64,000 bases of DNA from Haladaptatus sp. R4 (GTDB lineage Archaea; Halobacteriota; Halobacteria; Halobacteriales; Haladaptataceae): assembly GCF_001625445.1 (NCBI RefSeq), contig NZ_LWHG01000034.1, positions 1-64,000 of the forward strand, in the 5' to 3' direction. Below the pieces are notes generated by a model. The model did no database searches and was not told where the DNA came from. It was given only the letters and a program-made list of their open reading frames with translations. The stretch's first letter is position 1; each line of letters starts with the position of its first letter. Positions 9,663 through 20,339 of the stretch are shown here, one piece after another. A program made the position numbers and the translations under genes.

Positions 9663-10316
9663 ATGACCGATGGTTCGGACGAACAGGAGTCACGGGACGG
9701 ACTCGCGTACTCCGCGGACCGGGACCGTGGCATCCTCACGCCGAGCGACAGGGAGTTCCTGATCGGACGGAAGTCCGACTACACGGAACACTCGAAGAAG
9801 CAGAAGCGGAACCGGATCCGCCGCCGCCTTCGCAACGCGATCCTCGATTTCACCATCCTCTTCGAACATCTCGAAGAACGGGACCGCGAAACGGTGTTCA
9901 ACCCCGACGACGACGCGCGGGACGCCTACACGCAGGGAATCACCGACATGCTCGCGTTCCTCCATCTCGGGACGATGGGCTACTACACGCCGTTCAAGGA
10001 CATGCTCGCACAGGGCGTCAATGAGGCCGAACAGGAACTGGCCGGGTCGGACTATCGCATGGTGACGGTGGACTTCAACGTCGAACCGGTGGGGCAAATC
10101 GACGTGGACGAGGTGATCGACAAACTCGAATTCGGCGACTTCGAGGAGATAACCGACGAGGAACTCCGCGCGTTCATCCGCCTCCTCACCGAATCCGAGG
10201 AGTTCTCGGCCACGTCCATGCGCTCGGAGATGAAAGAACAGATGAGCGCGTTCATCGAGAAGGTCAACGCCGCGACAGAGCAGCGCGACCAGCGCGTCGA
10301 AGAACTGAACGACTGA
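9663..10316 (+). CDS. Haloarchaeal conserved protein of unknown function
   Basis: Intact, 217 residues, highly charged, no membrane segment. The N-terminal half (LTPSDREFLIG, then a basic RNRIRRRLRNAILDF helix) resembles the N-terminal half of the protein at 56046-56735 (LTKTQRRRIRN, RRVRERIESGVLDF), so both seem to share a domain. The C-terminal half ends in a probable coiled coil (MKEQMSAFIEKVNAATEQRDQRVEELND). I do not recognise a function. Its position and shared upstream box associate it with the ectoine-type block, perhaps as a regulatory or scaffold protein, which is only an inference. Confidence 0.75.
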   Translation: MTDGSDEQESRDGLAYSADRDRGILTPSDREFLIGRKSDYTEHSKKQKRNRIRRRLRNAILDFTILFEHLEERDRETVFNPDDDARDAYTQGITDMLAFLHLGTMGYYTPFKDMLAQGVNEAEQELAGSDYRMVTVDFNVEPVGQIDVDEVIDKLEFGDFEEITDEELRAFIRLLTESEEFSATSMRSEMKEQMSAFIEKVNAATEQRDQRVEELND

Positions 10317-10326
10317 TTTTACTCGG

Positions 10327-10715
10327 CTATCCGAGATACGCGACAGCGTCCATCTCCACCTCGACGTCGCCCGGAAGCCGTGCGACCTCGACGCAGACCC
10401 GCGCGGCGGCGTGTCGGCGAACCGTGCGCCGTACGCCTCGTTGACCGCGTCGTAGTCGTCGAGGTCCGTCAGGTAGACGGTCACCTTGACCACGTCGGAG
10501 AGGCCGTCGCCGCCCGCCTCCTCGACGACAGCGGCGATGTTGTCCAGCACTCGGTTCGTCTGGGTTCCCACGTCGCCCTCGACGTCGTCACCGGTTTCCG
10601 GATCGACGGGGCCGTAGCCGGAAACGTACAGCGTCTCCCCGGCGCGAACGCCCTGCGAGTACGGGTTGTCGTTGCGCGGTGCATCCTCCGTTACGATTCG
10701 ATCAGTGTCACTCAT
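10327..10715 (-). CDS. RidA family enamine/imine deaminase
   Basis: Rid (YjgF/YER057c) family. Visible are PYSQGVRAGETLYVSGYGPVD, QTNRVLDNIAAVVEEAG and VVKVTVYLTDLDDYDAVNEAYG. A frameshift near 10395 moves the ending (RVCVEVARLPGDVEVEMDAVAYLG, split here by the shift) to another frame; the conserved Arg is in that CVEVARLP segment. RidA hydrolyses reactive enamine/imine intermediates released by PLP dehydratases such as the EutB-like enzyme at 4875, so its presence fits the block. Confidence 0.8.
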
Positions 10716-10767
10716 TGTTTGGGTTCGAAAACGTGTGCATTTTGGTCCGAAAACGTGTCCCGGCGCT

Positions 10768-12150
10768 TCAGGCGACCTGTTGCTGTTCCTCGCTCGCGTG
10801 CTGGACCGCTTGGACGATGACGTCCATCGCGGTTTCGGCCAGTCCCTCGGTGAGGACGAGCGGCGGGAGGAGGCGGAGCACGTTTCCGTGCCGTCCGGCC
10901 TTCCAGACGAGAACGCCGTGTTCGTAGCAGTAGTCCTGAATCGCGTCCACGATGTCGCTGTCCGGGTTTCCGTCCGCGTCCACGAACTCCGTACCGACGA
11001 ACAGCCCTTTGCCACGGACCTCGCCGATGACGTCGGTCTCCGTCGCCGCGTCCTGCAGTCGGCCGCGGATGTACTCGCCGAGGTCGCGTCCGTGCGCCAG
11101 CAGGTCGTGGTCCTGGATGTATTCGATGGCACGCGTCCCGGCGCGCATGGCCACGACGTGCCCGCGGTACGTGCCCGCGTGGTCGCCCGGCCCCCACGTG
11201 TCGAGGTCTTCGTGATAGATGGTCGCCGAGAGCGGGAAGCCGACGCCGCCGAGGGCTTTGGCCGTCGTCATCGCGTCCGGCGTGACGTCGTACCACTCGT
11301 TGGCCCACCACTGGCCGGTGCGGCCGAGACCGCACTGAATCTCGTCGAAGACGAGCACGACGTCGTTGTCGTCCGCAATCTCGCGCAGGCCACGGAGGAA
11401 TCCCTCGGGTGGCGTGATGACGCCGCCCTCGCCTTGGATCGGTTCCACGAAGATTCCCGCCGGATTCGCCAACCCGCCGTACGGGTCTTCGAGGATCGCT
11501 CGAACCTCTTCGAGCGCGTGGTCCACCGCTTCCTGCGGCGTCTTGTCCTGTCCGAACGGATGCGGGTACGGCGCGTGGACGACGTCCGAGAGGAGCGGCG
11601 TGTAATCGCCTTTGAACCCCTTGTTTCCGGTGAGGCTCATCGCGCCGCTGGTCGCGCCGTGGTACGCCCCGCGGAAGGCGATGAGGCCGTCGCCGCCCGT
11701 GTTGTGCTTGGCGAGTTTTATCGCGGCCTCGATGGCGTCGCTGCCGGTCGGTCCGCCGAAGACCACCTTGCTGTTACCCTGAAGCCCCGCCGGGGCGATT
11801 TCGTCGAGTTTCTCGATGAGTTCGAGACGGGCCTCGCTCGGGAAATCGACGGTGTGAACGAGTTTGTCCGTCTGCTCGTGGACCGCTTCGAGCACGTACG
11901 GGTTCGAATGGCCGACGTTCAGCACGCCGATACCGGCGAACATGTCGATGAACGTGTTGCCGTCCGCGTCCCGAACCGTCGCACCCTTGCCCGATTCGAA
12001 CGCGATGGGGATGTCGTTCGGATACGAAACCGCGCTGCTGTCGATCTCGTGCTGTTTGTCCAACAGTTCCCGGGTGTTCGGACCCGGAACGGTTCCGACG
12101 TCCGGTGCGTCCTCGAAATGGAGTTCGTCTATCGGTGGACTCGACGTCAT
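10768..12150 (-). CDS. Class III aminotransferase (diaminobutyrate/GABA type)
   Basis: Intact, about 460 residues. [47 protein letters not shown], the aspartate in [13 protein letters not shown] and the PLP lysine in [10 protein letters not shown] are visible. FGGPTGSDA and TGRTGQWWA-like features resemble diaminobutyrate:2-oxoglutarate aminotransferases (EctB/DoeD group). A TATA-like TTATAAATA at 12172-12180 is about 25 nt upstream of the ATG at 12150, favouring a leaderless start there over an in-frame ATG at 12162. With the aldehyde dehydrogenase next door it could convert diaminobutyrate to aspartate semialdehyde. Confidence 0.85.
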   Translation of the reverse strand: MTSSPPIDELHFEDAPDVGTVPGPNTRELLDKQHEIDSSAVSYPNDIPIAFESGKGATVRDADGNTFIDMFAGIGVLNVGHSNPYVLEAVHEQTDKLVHTVDFPSEARLELIEKLDEIAPAGLQGNSKVVFGGPTGSDAIEAAIKLAKHNTGGDGLIAFRGAYHGATSGAMSLTGNKGFKGDYTPLLSDVVHAPYPHPFGQDKTPQEAVDHALEEVRAILEDPYGGLANPAGIFVEPIQGEGGVITPPEGFLRGLREIADDNDVVLVFDEIQCGLGRTGQWWANEWYDVTPDAMTTAKALGGVGFPLSATIYHEDLDTWGPGDHAGTYRGHVVAMRAGTRAIEYIQDHDLLAHGRDLGEYIRGRLQDAATETDVIGEVRGKGLFVGTEFVDADGNPDSDIVDAIQDYCYEHGVLVWKAGRHGNVLRLLPPLVLTEGLAETAMDVIVQAVQHASEEQQQVA

Positions 12151-12171
12151 ACGCGATACCATGCGAAACAG

Positions 12172-12198
12172 TTATAAATAATTTGTCCACGATTATCA
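12172..12198 (-). promoter_or_regulatory. Promoter of the second aminotransferase
   Basis: TTATAAATA (12172-12180, TATTTATAA on the coding strand) is a good archaeal TATA box centred 25 nt from ATG 12150. Just upstream is CACGATTATCA (12188-12198), an 11-bp string repeated exactly upstream of the second BCCT transporter at 28934-28944. Confidence 0.55.
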
Positions 12199-12265
12199 TA
12201 GAAGCCATAAACAGAAATTGAAATTTTTGCCGTGGTTCATCGACCGAAACGGACCGTCCGCGCGA

Positions 12266-13631
12266 TTATTCGACCCAAATCGTCTTCCGGTTGACGAACT
12301 CCTGAATGCCGATTTCGGAGAGTTCACGCCCGTATCCGGACTCCTTCACCCCGCCGAACGGGACGCGCGGGTCGGACTTCACGAGTTGGTTGACGTACAC
12401 ACAACCGGCATTGATTCGACCGGCGAGGCGGTCGCCGCGGTCCCGGTCCTGCGTCCAGATGCTCGCACCGAGTCCGAACTCCGTGTCGTTCGCCGTTTCG
12501 ATGGCGTCCTCCTCGTCGGCGTCGCGCGATACACGGACGCGACGGGGCCGAACAGTTCCTCGGTGTCGGCGGGAGAGCCTTCCGGGATGTCGGTGAGGAT
12601 GGTGGGTGGATAGAACGCGCCTTCCCTGTCGAGCGGTTCGCCGCCGATTTCCACCGTCGCACCGGCGTCCACGCTCACCTCGACCTGCTCGTGAAGTTCC
12701 TCCATCAGGTCCTCGCGCGCCTGCGGGCCGATGTCGGTGTCCTCGGACCATCGGGTCGCCGACGGTCAGCGCGTCGAACTCGTCCACGAGTCGGTCCACG
12801 AACTCGTCGTAGACGTCGTCGTGAACGATGAACCGCTTGGCCGCGATACAGGACTGGCCGCTGTTCTGGTTGCGCGCCCACGCCCCTGTCTCCGCGGCGT
12901 CGTCCAAATCCGCGTCTTCGAGCACGACGAACGGGTCGCTCCCGCCGAGTTCGAGGCACGGTCTTTTTCAGATGTTCACCGGCCGTCGAGGCGATGGCCC
13001 GACCCGCGGGACCGCTTCCGGTGAGGGTCGCGGCTTTCACCCTGTCGTCGGCCAGCAGGTCCTCGACGGACGAGGAGGGGAGGAGCAGGGATTGGAACAC
13101 GCCCTCGGGGTAGCCCGCGTCGCGGAATATCTCCTCGATGGCCTTCGCGCACCCCGGCACGTTGGAGGCGTGCTTCAGGATACCGACGTTCCCGGCCGTG
13201 AGGTACGGGGCCGCGAACCGGAACACCTGCCAGAACGGGAAGTTCCACGGCATGACCGCCAGCACGACGCCAAGCGGTTCGTAGGACGTTTTGGCCGCGG
13301 ACCCGGCGGGACTCGGGTGGTAGTCGTCCCCGAGGTACGCGTCCGCGTGCTCCGCGTAGTGGTTGCACAGCCATTCGCACTTCTCGATTTCCCCTCTGGC
13401 CTGCGAAATCGGCTTGCCCATCTCCCGAGTCATCAACTCGGCGTACTTCTCCGTGTTCTCGCCGAGGATGTCCGCGACGTTCGAAAGGAGCAACTCGCGT
13501 TCACGGAGCGGACGGGTCCGCCACGATTCGTAGGCGTCCATCGCGGTTTCGAGTCCTTCTTTCGCATCGCCGATATCGTCGTCTTCGTACGTTTCGATCC
13601 GGTCGCCGGTTGCGGGATTGATGACGTTCAT
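12266..13631 (-). CDS. NAD(P)-dependent aldehyde dehydrogenase (succinate-semialdehyde type)
   Basis: About 455 residues when three frameshifts (near 12955, 12745 and 12530) are bridged. The first frame holds [16 protein letters not shown] and [12 protein letters not shown]; the second [20 protein letters not shown] and the catalytic cysteine in [10 protein letters not shown]; the third [12 protein letters not shown] and [11 protein letters not shown]; the end [14 protein letters not shown]. The glutamate motif LELGG lies at the first break. It belongs to the GabD-like group, which includes DoeC (aspartate-semialdehyde dehydrogenase of ectoine catabolism). It is transcribed with, and lies upstream of, the aminotransferase. 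Confidence 0.85.
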
Positions 13632-13655
13632 GGTCTGTGTTCGTTGATGCCGTCA

Positions 13656-13682
13656 ACGATTATCGTGTGTATGGTGGCATAA
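13656..13682. promoter_or_regulatory. Candidate operators upstream of aldehyde dehydrogenase
   Basis: ACGATTATCGT (13656-13666) is a perfect 11-bp palindrome. It runs into GTGTATGGTGGCAT (13669-13682), which also occurs upstream of the first BCCT transporter near 9336. Both lie within 55 nt of the dehydrogenase start at 13631. Confidence 0.45.
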
Positions 13683-13709
13683 AAGTACTGCCGCCGGAAA
13701 CCGGTTCAT

Positions 13710-13780
13710 GGATTCGATCACCCAAAAATCAGTTCATCTGTTCGATCGCCCCAAAAGATCAGTTCGTCGGTTCGATCACC
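13710..13780. repeat. Imperfect tandem repeat, about 29-30 bp, 2.3 copies
   Basis: TTCGATCRCCC followed by CAAAARATCAGTTCRTC recurs at 13713 and 13741, and a third partial TTCGATCACC starts at 13771. It fills the short gap between the aldehyde dehydrogenase promoter and the end of the acyl-CoA ligase. Function unknown; replication slippage is the simplest origin. Confidence 0.6.
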
Positions 13781-13783
13781 CTG

Positions 13784-15402
13784 CTACGTCCCGGGGGTGT
13801 ATCGCAGGTCGGTGTCCGAGAATTCATCGCGCAACACCTTCTTGTCGAACTTTCCGGTGGCCGTCTTGGGAACGTCGCTGATGAAGACGACGTCGTCCGG
13901 AAGCCACCAACTGGGGTGTTCGGCTTCGAGGAACGCTCGCAACTCGTCGGCGGTGAGGTCGGCCCCGTCCCGGACGACGACGCAGGCCAGCGGGCGCTCC
14001 TGCCAGCGCTCGTGCGGCACGGCGATGACGGCCGCTTCGACCACGTCCTCGTGGGCCATCAACTCGTTTTCGAGGTCGATGCTGGAAATCCACTCGCCGC
14101 CGCTCTTGATGACGTCCTTCGTGCGGTCCACGATTTCGATGTAGCCCTCCGAATCGACGTTGGCGATGTCGCCGGTCTTCAACCAGTCTCCCTCGAAATC
14201 CACCTCGTTCGCGTCCGGGCGGTTGTAGTACTCGTCCACGACCGACGGCCCGCGGACGAACAATTCGCCGACCGACTGGCCGTCCCACGGCACCTCCTCG
14301 CCGTCGTCACCGACCACCTTCATCTCCAATCCCGGCGAGAGCAACCCCTGTTTTGCCCGAACTCCGTAGCGTTCCTCGTCGTTCAAATCCGTCATCGTGT
14401 CCTTCGGTCGGGAGACGCTCGCGATGCTCATCGTCTCGGTCATCCCCCACGCGTGCTCGATGGTCACGTCGTACTCCTCCTGATACCGCTGCATGACGCC
14501 CTTGGGTGCGGCGCTCCCGCCGACGACGATTCGGTCGAGGCTGGAGATGTCGGCCTCGTGCGTGTCGAGGTAGTCGAGCACGTCGATCCAAACGGTCGGA
14601 ACGCCAGCCGTGAGCGTCACGCCTTCCGTCTCGATGAGGTTCACGAGGTCCTCCGTCGATGGCTCTGTCCCGGGATACACCGGTTTCGCGCCCGCATCGT
14701 CATCGTGTACGGGAACTCCCACGAGTTGACGTGGAACATCGGCACCACCGGCATCACCACGTCGCCCTCCTCGATGCCGATTGCCGCCGGGGTCAGCACC
14801 ATCATGGCGTGGGCGTAGATCATCTCGTGGCTGTACTCCACGCCCTTCGGTTTCCCTGTGGTTCCCGACGTGTAGCACATTCCCGCCGGTTGGTCGCCCG
14901 AGAGGTCGGGCCACGCGAACTCGGTCGAGTCGTGGTCTTCGAGCAGTTCCTCGTACGAGTGGGCCGGAAGGTCGGTGTCCGGAATCTCGTCGGCCATGAC
15001 GACGACTTCCTCGACGGAATCGAGGGAGTCCCACAGGCGCTCGACGGTTTCGAACGGGTCGCCGGGGTCCACGAGCAACACCTCGTCGGCGGCGTCGTTC
15101 AGGATGTATTCGACGTGGTCGTCCCCGAGCAGGACGTTGACGGTGTGTAGCTGTGCGCCCATGAGCGGAACGGCGTAGTACGCCTCGAAGTGACGGGAGT
15201 GGTTCCACCCGAACGTTCCCACTCGCGTCCCCGATTCGACGCCGAGCGCGTCCAACGCGCTAGCGAGTGCCCGTACTCGCTCGCCGAACTCGCGGTACGT
15301 GTAGCGGCGTGTTCCGTCGCGCGTGCGAGAGACGATTTCCTTCTCGGGAAACAGCTTCGTGGCCCGCCAGAAGAACGGGCGAATGGTCAGATCGAATGTC
15401 AT
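13784..15402 (-). CDS. AMP-dependent acyl-CoA ligase (fatty-acid type)
   Basis: Adenylate-forming (ANL) enzyme of about 540 residues. The P-loop-like YTSGTTGKPKGV, the A5 motif AWGMTET, the A7 GDWLKTGDIA and the A10 lysine motif KTATGKFDK are visible. A frameshift near 14690 joins FPYTMTMRA to the GAKPVYPG segment. The start ATG 15402 gives MTFDLTIRPFFWRA, usual for haloarchaeal medium/long-chain ligases. It should activate a carboxylic acid to its CoA thioester; chain length cannot be read. First of four ligases in the region. Confidence 0.85.
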
Positions 15403-15571
15403 GTGTTGTGAGCGCGAGGGTCGGTCGGTTCGTGATGAATCCGGAGTCGCCGACCGAATCGTCCGTCGAACCCAACGCACGCATCGATCAAAAATTATCG
15501 TGATGGTTTCGGCGGTCGCTCTGATCGTTTCGACGGTCGCCCGCGCGTTGCAACGCGCGGGTGACGAGTTG

Positions 15572-17132
15572 TTACTCCCGACTCTCCAGATGGAACTTCT
15601 GTACCTTTCCGGTCGTCGTGCGCGGCAGTTCGTCCACGAACTCGACCTCGCGCGGGTGTTTGTACGCCGCGAGTCGGTCGAGACAGAACTCCCGAACCGC
15701 TTCCGGCGTCGCGTCCGCATCCGGCGTGGGCACGACGAAGGCTTTGACCGTCTCGTTGCGGCGGTCGTCGGGAATTCCGACGACCGCCGCATCTTCGACG
15801 TCGGGGTGTTCGAAGAGCAATTCCTCGACTTCGCGCGGGTAGACGTTGTAGCCCGCCGTGTTGATCATGTGCTTCTTCCGGTCCACGATGAAGAAGAAGC
15901 CGTCCTCGTCCCAGTACCCGATGTCGCCGGTGTGGAACCACCGCTTTCCGTCCGCTTCGGTGAACGCCGCCGCGTTCGCCTCGGGGCGCTCGTAGTACTC
16001 CTTCATGACGTTCGGGCCGGAGACGACGAGTTCGCCGGTTATCTCGCCGAGGTTCACGCTCCCCTCCTCGACCGGACCGCGTTCGACCGGCGGGCGCTCT
16101 TCGAACTCGTCGTCCACGATTCGCGCCGAAACGCCGTCGAGCGGTTGGCCGATGCTGCCGGGACGCCGATTGCCGACGTGGTTCGCGTGCGTGACGGGAC
16201 TGGTTTCCGTGAGTCCGTACCCTTCGTACAGTGCGACGTCGAACGCCTCCTCGAACGCCCGTCGAACTTCGTTCGGCAACGCGCTCCCGCCGGAGTTCGC
16301 GAACCTGATCGAGGAGAGGTCGTAATCGTCGTCCTCGGGCAAGTTCGCGAGGTCGTTGTACATCGCGGGAACAGCGTGACTCAGCGTCAGCATCTCCGAT
16401 TCGATCAACAAGGCGGTCCGCTCGGCGTCCCACGTCGGTAGCGGATAGTAGCTTCCGCCGTCGAACAGCGTGGCGTTCATCGTCACCGTCATGCCGAAGA
16501 TGTGGAACAGCGGGAGGACGCCGAGATGTTTGTCGTCCGGGCGGATTCCGTCGGGGATGGGGTTCGTCGCCGCGCGCGCGTCCCACGCGAGGTTGTGGTG
16601 CGTGAGCAGGACTCCCTTCGGCGTTCCGGTTGTCCCGGAGGTGTACGGTTGGACGGCCACGTCGTCGTCCGCGCGCTCGACGACCGGGAGCGTCCCGTCG
16701 CCGAGGAACTGTTCGAAGCGGACGACGTCGTTCCCTTCCGCACCCTCTCCGACCGTGACGACCGCTTCGACGTCGGTTTCCTCCCGGACCGCATCGACGT
16801 GTCGAACGAGGTCCGGAAGCGTGCACGACGACTTTCGCGCCGCTGTCGGCGAGGAGGTGGCGGAGTTCGCGGCGCTTGTACTGCGGGTTCATCGGAACGA
16901 CCGCGCCGCCCGCCCGGAGCGTGCCGTGAAATGCGGTGACGAACTGCGGCAAGTTCGGAAGATAGATCGCAACCCGGTCGTCGCTCCCGATTCCGCGCTC
17001 GGCGAGCCCGGCCGCGAACTGCCCCGTTCGCGTCCAGAACGCCTCGTAGGAGGTTTCCCGCCCCTCGAAGACGATTGCCGGTGCGTCCCCGCGTTCGGCC
17101 GCCGCGTCCGCCACGTGCTGAACCAAATTCAT
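15572..17132 (-). CDS. AMP-dependent acyl-CoA ligase
   Basis: ANL-superfamily ligase of about 520 residues. YTSGTTGTPKGV, YEGYGLTETSP, HTGDIGYWDEDGF and the C-terminal RTTTGKVQKF motif are present. A frameshift near 16820 separates the N-terminal MNLVQHVADAAAERG part from the rest. It is closely similar to the ligase at 21412-23001 (shared KKHMINTAGYNVYP and DDRRNETVKAFVVPTP blocks), so the two are recent paralogs. Divergent from the third ligase across a 221-bp promoter region with a long palindrome. Confidence 0.85.
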
Positions 17133-17252
17133 GCGTTGTCCGTGCTACGTAGCGCCATCGCAAAAGCGTTTATCGATGGACGAGATTATCGCAACAAGAG
17201 TTATTCTCGTTATTCATACATAGGATTTTGATTATCATTGTCAAGGAAACGT

Positions 17253-17280
17253 GATTCCGAACGACCCGTCGTTCGGAATC
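17253..17280. promoter_or_regulatory. 28-bp near-perfect palindrome between divergent ligase genes
   Basis: A 13-bp arm GATTCCGAACGAC (17253-17265), a 2-nt centre CC, and the exact reverse complement GTCGTTCGGAATC (17268-17280). It lies between genes starting at 17132 (leftward) and 17354 (rightward), where a terminator is not expected, so a shared operator for a dimeric regulator is the best reading. Nearby GATTATC copies (17184, 17230) add to the pattern. Confidence 0.6.
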
Positions 17281-17353
17281 ATTCGGTCGTATCGAACCCG
17301 CAGTCCCTCGAATCGAGGACAGTATTATCACGAACGATGTGGTTGAATATAGC

Positions 17354-19027
17354 ATGAGTCACGATCAGCGGCTCGATGCGTACCACTTCTACGAGGAGGA
17401 GTGGGACGACTACGACCACCTTCACGACGCCTTCGAGTGGGAAGTTCCCTCCGCGTTCAACATGGCCGAGTACGTCTGCGACAGAATAGGGCGGACGAGC
17501 GGGGCCGCGTCGCCCTCTTCGCCACGGACGGGGACGGGCGGGAGCGAACCTACACGTTTTGGGAACTCAGAAACCTGACGAACAAGCTTGCAAACTACCT
17601 CGCGGACCGCGGCGTCGGTCGCGGTGACCGGGTCGGCGTGAACGCGCCGCAGAAGCCCGAAACGCTCATCACCCACATCGCCGCGTGGAAGTTGGGGGCC
17701 GTCTCGATTCCGTTGAGTACGCTCTTTGGAATCGACGGCCTCTCGTATCGACTCGCCGACTCCGAATCGGTGGCCTGCGTCGTCGACGAATCGAACGTCG
17801 AGACCCTCCGGACCGTGCGCGACGACCTCGATACGCTCGAAACCGTCCTCACGGTCGATGTCGACGAGCCAGAGGACGACGAAACCGATATCTGGGACGC
17901 GATGGAGCGGCACTCGCGGGACCGCGATATCGTCGAAACGGACGCCGAGGACGACGCCATCATCATCTACACGAGCGGAACCACGGGTAATCCCAAAGGG
18001 GTCCTCCACGCCCATCGAATGCTCCTCGGCCACCTCCCGCTGTTCCTGACCTCGTTCTGTAACCTCGCGTCCAAGACGGACGTGGCGTGGACGCCCTCCG
18101 AGTGGGCGTGGGTCGCGTCGCTGTTCGACATCGTCTTCCCCGCGTTGTACTACGGCCGACCAATCGTCGCCTACGAAGGCGGGCCGTTCGACCCCGAAAC
18201 GGCGTTTCGGACCATCGAGCGGTACGGCGTCTCGATCCTCTTCGCGCCGCCGACCGCGCTTCGGATGATGATGAACGTCGATAACCCCGCCGACCGGTAC
18301 GACGTCGATTCGGTGCGCGTCATCCCGAGCGGCGGCGAGTCGCTCGGCCAGAGTATCGTCGATTGGGGAGAGACCACCTTCGACGGAGCGACCGTTCACG
18401 AGGCGTACGGACAGACGGAGGCGAACCTGACCATCGGCGACTGTACCGCCCTCACCGAGTTCCGCGAGGGGAAGATGGGCCTCGCCGGTCCCGGCCACGA
18501 CGTCCGAATCGTGGACCCCGAGACGGCGGAACCGACGGTCGAGGACGGAGACGTGGGGGAAATCGCCGTTCGATACGACGGCGACCCCGTCTGTTTCAAG
18601 GAGTATCTGAACCGTCCCGAGAAAACCGAGCGGAAGGTTCGAAACGGCTGGCTTCTGACCGAGGACCTCGGAACGCGCGACGAGGACGGCTACATTACGT
18701 TCGTCTCGCGCACGGACGACGTCATCATCTCGTTCCTACCGAATCGGCCCGGAGGAGATAGAGGAGAGCCTCGCCGGTCACGAAAGCGTGGCCGATTCGG
18801 CCGTCGTCGGCGTTCCCGACGACGAACGGGGGGAGATACCGAAAGCGTTCGTCGTCCTCGCGAACGGGTACGACCCGGACGACGCGCTCGTTGACGAACT
18901 CCAATCGTACGTGAAAGAACGGCTGGCGAAGTACGAATATCCGCGCGAAATCCAGTTCCTCGACGAACTCCCGAAAACGACGACGGGTAAAATTCGACGG
19001 GCGGACCTCCGCGAAGCGGAGCCCTAA
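17354..19027 (+). CDS. AMP-dependent acyl-CoA synthetase (acetyl/medium-chain type)
   Basis: About 557 residues once two frameshifts near 17510 and 18740 are bridged. The N-terminal YHFYEEEWDDYDHLHDAF is typical of ACSM-like synthetases. YTSGTTGNPKGV, EAYGQTEANL, GWLLTEDLG and the C-terminal KTTTGKIRRADL are visible. The loss of frame at 18740 falls just at the hinge before the C-terminal lid domain. I chose ATG 17354; an in-frame GTG at 17339 is possible. Its stop overlaps the convergent dehydrogenase by 4 bp. Confidence 0.85.
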
Positions 19028-20338
19028 TCCCAGTTGTACAGCGCGTCCACGAAGATACCGTGGACGTCCTCTTCCGTCACCGGACGGGGATTACAGCGGA
19101 GCAGTCGCGCCTGCGTGTCGACGGTCTGTTTCGCCAGCCAATCGACGTCGTCCTCGGTGATTCCGGCCAGTTCGTTGAGTCCGCTCGGCAGGACGTTCAG
19201 GTCGCGCTGAAGCTGAATGTACTCGGCTTTCAACTCGTCCGCGGCATCGCCGGGGGTCATTCCCGTGGTATCGACCCCGAACCGGCGGGCGAGCGCGGCG
19301 AAGCGTTTCGGGTCGCTCGCCGAGTTGTAGTCGATGGTACTCGCGGGGGTCAACACCCCGATGGTTTCGCCGTGGTAGGTGTGATACTTGTTTCCGACCG
19401 GATAGGCCATCGCGTGACAGAGGCTCGCGCCCGCCGTCAACCCCGCGATGGCACCGAAGAGCGCACCCTGTAGCATGTTCGCCCGAGCGTCGAGGTTGTC
19501 GCCGTTGTGAACTGCCTTTCGGACGTTGTTCGACAGGAGGTCGATGGCCTTCTCGGAGAACATCTCGGTGAGCGGCGTCCGTCCGGCGTAGACGGGACGT
19601 TCCGCCGGGTCGGTCGGCCGAAGGAGCGAGTCGAACTCGTGGGTGGTGTATCCCTCCATGGCGTGCCCGAGCGCGTCCATCGCCGTCTTCGCCGTCAACT
19701 CCGGCGGGAGCGTGGTCGTGAGCGTCGGGTCGAGCACCGCGGCGTCGGCGACGAACGTGGTTGCTGGAGATTCCCTCCTTGATCTCCTTTTCCTCCACCG
19801 AGAGGATGGAGACCGGCGAGATTTCCGCCCCGGTTCCCGCAGTCGTCGGCATCAGGACGAGCGGCGGACCGGATTCCGTGAGCGCCTCCCCTTCGCCGGT
19901 CGGGGCGGCAATGTAGTCCAGCGGACCGCCACCGTTGGCGATGACCGCGCGAGTCGTCTTCGCGGTGTCCATGCAACTGCCGCCCCCCAGACCGACGTAG
20001 AAGTCGTAGCCCTCCTCGCCTTTTTCGTCGCGGACGAACTTCAGACAGTCCTCGATATCCGAAACGGACGGTTCGCGGTTCGATTCGTCGTAGACATCGA
20101 CGGCGAGTTCGGCGTCGTCGAGGTGCGTCTCGACGCGGTCCACGTGGCCGATGTCCGCGAGCGTTTCGTCGGTGATGATGAGACCGTGAGCGTCCTCGTC
20201 AATCCCCAAATCGCGCAACTGGAAGGCGAGTTCGTCCGTCGCGTCCCTGCCGAACCGGATCTGTGGCATCTGGATGTGCCAGACGGTTTCCGGCGAGAGT
20301 TCGTGGGACGGCGCGGAGACCGACCGCTCGTAACTCAT
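19024..20338 (-). CDS. Iron-containing alcohol dehydrogenase, hydroxyacid-oxoacid transhydrogenase-like
   Basis: Fe-ADH fold, about 438 residues. GLGGGSCMDTAK (NAD/substrate loop), PTTAGTGAEISP and the metal histidines in DALGHAMEGYTTHEFD and LCHAMAYPVGNKYHTYHG are visible. The block FDSLLRPTDPAERPVYAG is characteristic of the ADHFE1/HOT subgroup, which oxidises 4-hydroxybutyrate with 2-oxoglutarate as acceptor. A frameshift near 19760 joins the two halves. One base separates it from the lactonase-like gene upstream in the same direction, so they should be co-transcribed. Confidence 0.8.
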
Positions 20339-20339
20339 C

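Noticed and set aside
17253-17280. Transposon inverted repeat
   Set aside because: No transposase, target duplication or second distant copy was seen; the arms are adjacent.
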